Both the position numbers and the translations under genes were made by a program. Positions 4,817 through 5,426 of a stretch of 5,426 nt of DNA are shown piece after piece. Under the pieces are notes generated by a model. It had not been told where the DNA came from and made no database searches. It was given only the letters and a program-made list of their open reading frames with translations. Numbering within the stretch: position 1 is the first letter of the stretch; the number at the start of each line of letters is the position of its first letter. Source of the DNA: Arthrobacter sp. (GTDB lineage Bacteria; Actinomycetota; Actinomycetes; Actinomycetales; Micrococcaceae); assembly GCA_030147325.1 (NCBI GenBank), contig JASLAA010000251.1:1-5426 (forward strand), in the 5' to 3' direction.

Positions 4817-5426
4817 TAGACGTCGTGGGAGATGACTTCCTTCGTCCCGACGGCCTGCTCTGTGGGAGCGGGTCGCGGATCGGGGGTGCCGGCCTTCGGA
4901 CTGCCGCCACCTCCGCCGAAGTTCCTGGTGAGCAGGCCGATGATGGACGGCTTGCCCTGGCTCTTGTTGTAGACGTCGAAGGCGACCGCGACGAGGAGGA
5001 CGATGCCCTTGATGATCTGGGTGTCATCGGCGCCGGCGCCGAGGAGCTGGAGACCGTTGTTCAGCACCGCCATCACGAGGCCGCCGATGATCGAGCCGAC
5101 CACCGTGCCGACACCGCCGGTGACGGCCGCTCCACCGATGAAGACGGCGGCGATGGCGTCGAGCTCCCAGCCGACGCCGTCGGAGGGTCCCGATGCGGTC
5201 GAGCGGCCGACGAAGATCATGCCCGCGAGTGCCGCGAGGATGGACATGTTCATCATGACCATGAAGTTCACGCGCTTGCTCTGTACGCCCGACAGCTCGG
5301 CGGCGTGGCGGTTGCCGCCGACGGCGTAGACGTGGCGCCCGAGGATCGTCTTGTTCGAGATGAACGCGTAGATGATGACGAGGACGCCGAGGATCAGGCC
5401 GGGGACCGGGAAGGATGTGCCCGGGC
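4816..5426 (-). CDS. gguB: Sugar ABC transporter permease, XylH/GguB type, C-terminal part (N-terminus outside window)
   Basis: The last 202 residues of the membrane channel of a CUT2 (ribose/xylose-type) sugar importer are visible; the frame is open to the right edge, so the N-terminal half is missing. A hydrophobic segment (PGLILGVLVIIYAFI) leads into GRHVYAVGGNRHAAELSGV, the conserved cytoplasmic region of BPD_transp_2 permeases that meets the ATPase. More membrane segments follow: MNMSILAALAGMIFVG, AIAAVFIGGAAVTGGVGTVVGS to IGGLVMAVLNNGLQLLG, and IIKGIVLLVAVAFDVY. The VTGGVGTVVGS and LNNGLQ patterns are typical of XylH/GguB proteins. After the last helix there is a hydrophilic tail of about 50 residues with GGGGG and a Pro-rich stretch, longer than in many relatives. 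The GTG at 5271 is internal, not the start. The partner binding protein follows 76 bases downstream; the ATPase gene should be upstream, beyond the window. The symbol rests on the pairing with a ChvE-type protein; xylH is the alternative. Confidence 0.88.
   Translation of the reverse strand, partial: PGTSFPVPGLILGVLVIIYAFISNKTILGRHVYAVGGNRHAAELSGVQSKRVNFMVMMNMSILAALAGMIFVGRSTASGPSDGVGWELDAIAAVFIGGAAVTGGVGTVVGSIIGGLVMAVLNNGLQLLGAGADDTQIIKGIVLLVAVAFDVYNKSQGKPSIIGLLTRNFGGGGGSPKAGTPDPRPAPTEQAVGTKEVISHDV

Noticed and set aside
4740..5027. N-terminal extension of the binding-protein frame to 5027
   Set aside because: It would overlap the permease gene by about 210 bp, its Ser/Pro/Arg-rich sequence looks like an out-of-frame shadow, and the lipoprotein signal peptide clearly begins at 4739.
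1..5426. tRNA, rRNA, insertion sequence, attachment site, riboswitch
   Set aside because: No cloverleaf, rRNA-like segment, transposase, terminal inverted repeats or known leader motif was recognised. The non-coding gaps are short and are explained by hairpins and the operator.

Overview
The window is GC-rich with strong G/C preference at third codon positions. It carries an LAxTG-type sorting signal, a 4-bp stop/start overlap and a promoter that may be leaderless. These traits fit a high-GC actinobacterium, and the sugar-transport proteins look like those of Arthrobacter-like Micrococcaceae. That placement is inferred; no rRNA or other marker gene is present.

Layout, left to right. (1) Positions 1-431, plus strand: the C-terminal end of a surface protein with a Thr/Pro-rich repeat stalk and an LAETG sortase signal; its N-terminus lies off the left edge. 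(2) Positions 455-501: a long perfect hairpin between converging genes, probably a bidirectional terminator. (3) Positions 581-3520, minus strand: a tight three-gene operon read right to left, consisting of an ArsR-type winged-helix regulator, an MFS transporter and a Gfo/Idh/MocA NAD(P)-dependent oxidoreductase. The first two genes overlap by 4 bp and the last two are 4 nt apart. (4) Positions 3521-3641: the control region of that operon, with a 32-bp near-perfect palindrome over the probable -35 element, next to a hairpin terminator that closes the gene to its right. (5) Positions 3642-5426, minus strand: the end of a sugar ABC-transporter operon, with the C-terminal part of a XylH/GguB-type permease followed by a ChvE-type lipoprotein that binds monosaccharides. 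The ATPase gene is probably to the right of the window.

How the genes work together. Permease and binding protein are two of the three parts of a monosaccharide importer. The ArsR-MFS-oxidoreductase operon looks like a self-contained unit in which the regulator represses its own operon through the palindrome, the MFS protein moves a small molecule, and the oxidoreductase acts on the same or a related molecule. The ligand cannot be read from the sequence. It may be a sugar or cyclitol, given the enzyme family and the adjacent sugar transporter, but the operon has its own promoter and a terminator separates it from the ABC genes. No mobile element, CRISPR array, tRNA or rRNA was found. The least explained item is the ligand and logic of the ArsR-MFS-oxidoreductase operon with its large operator.
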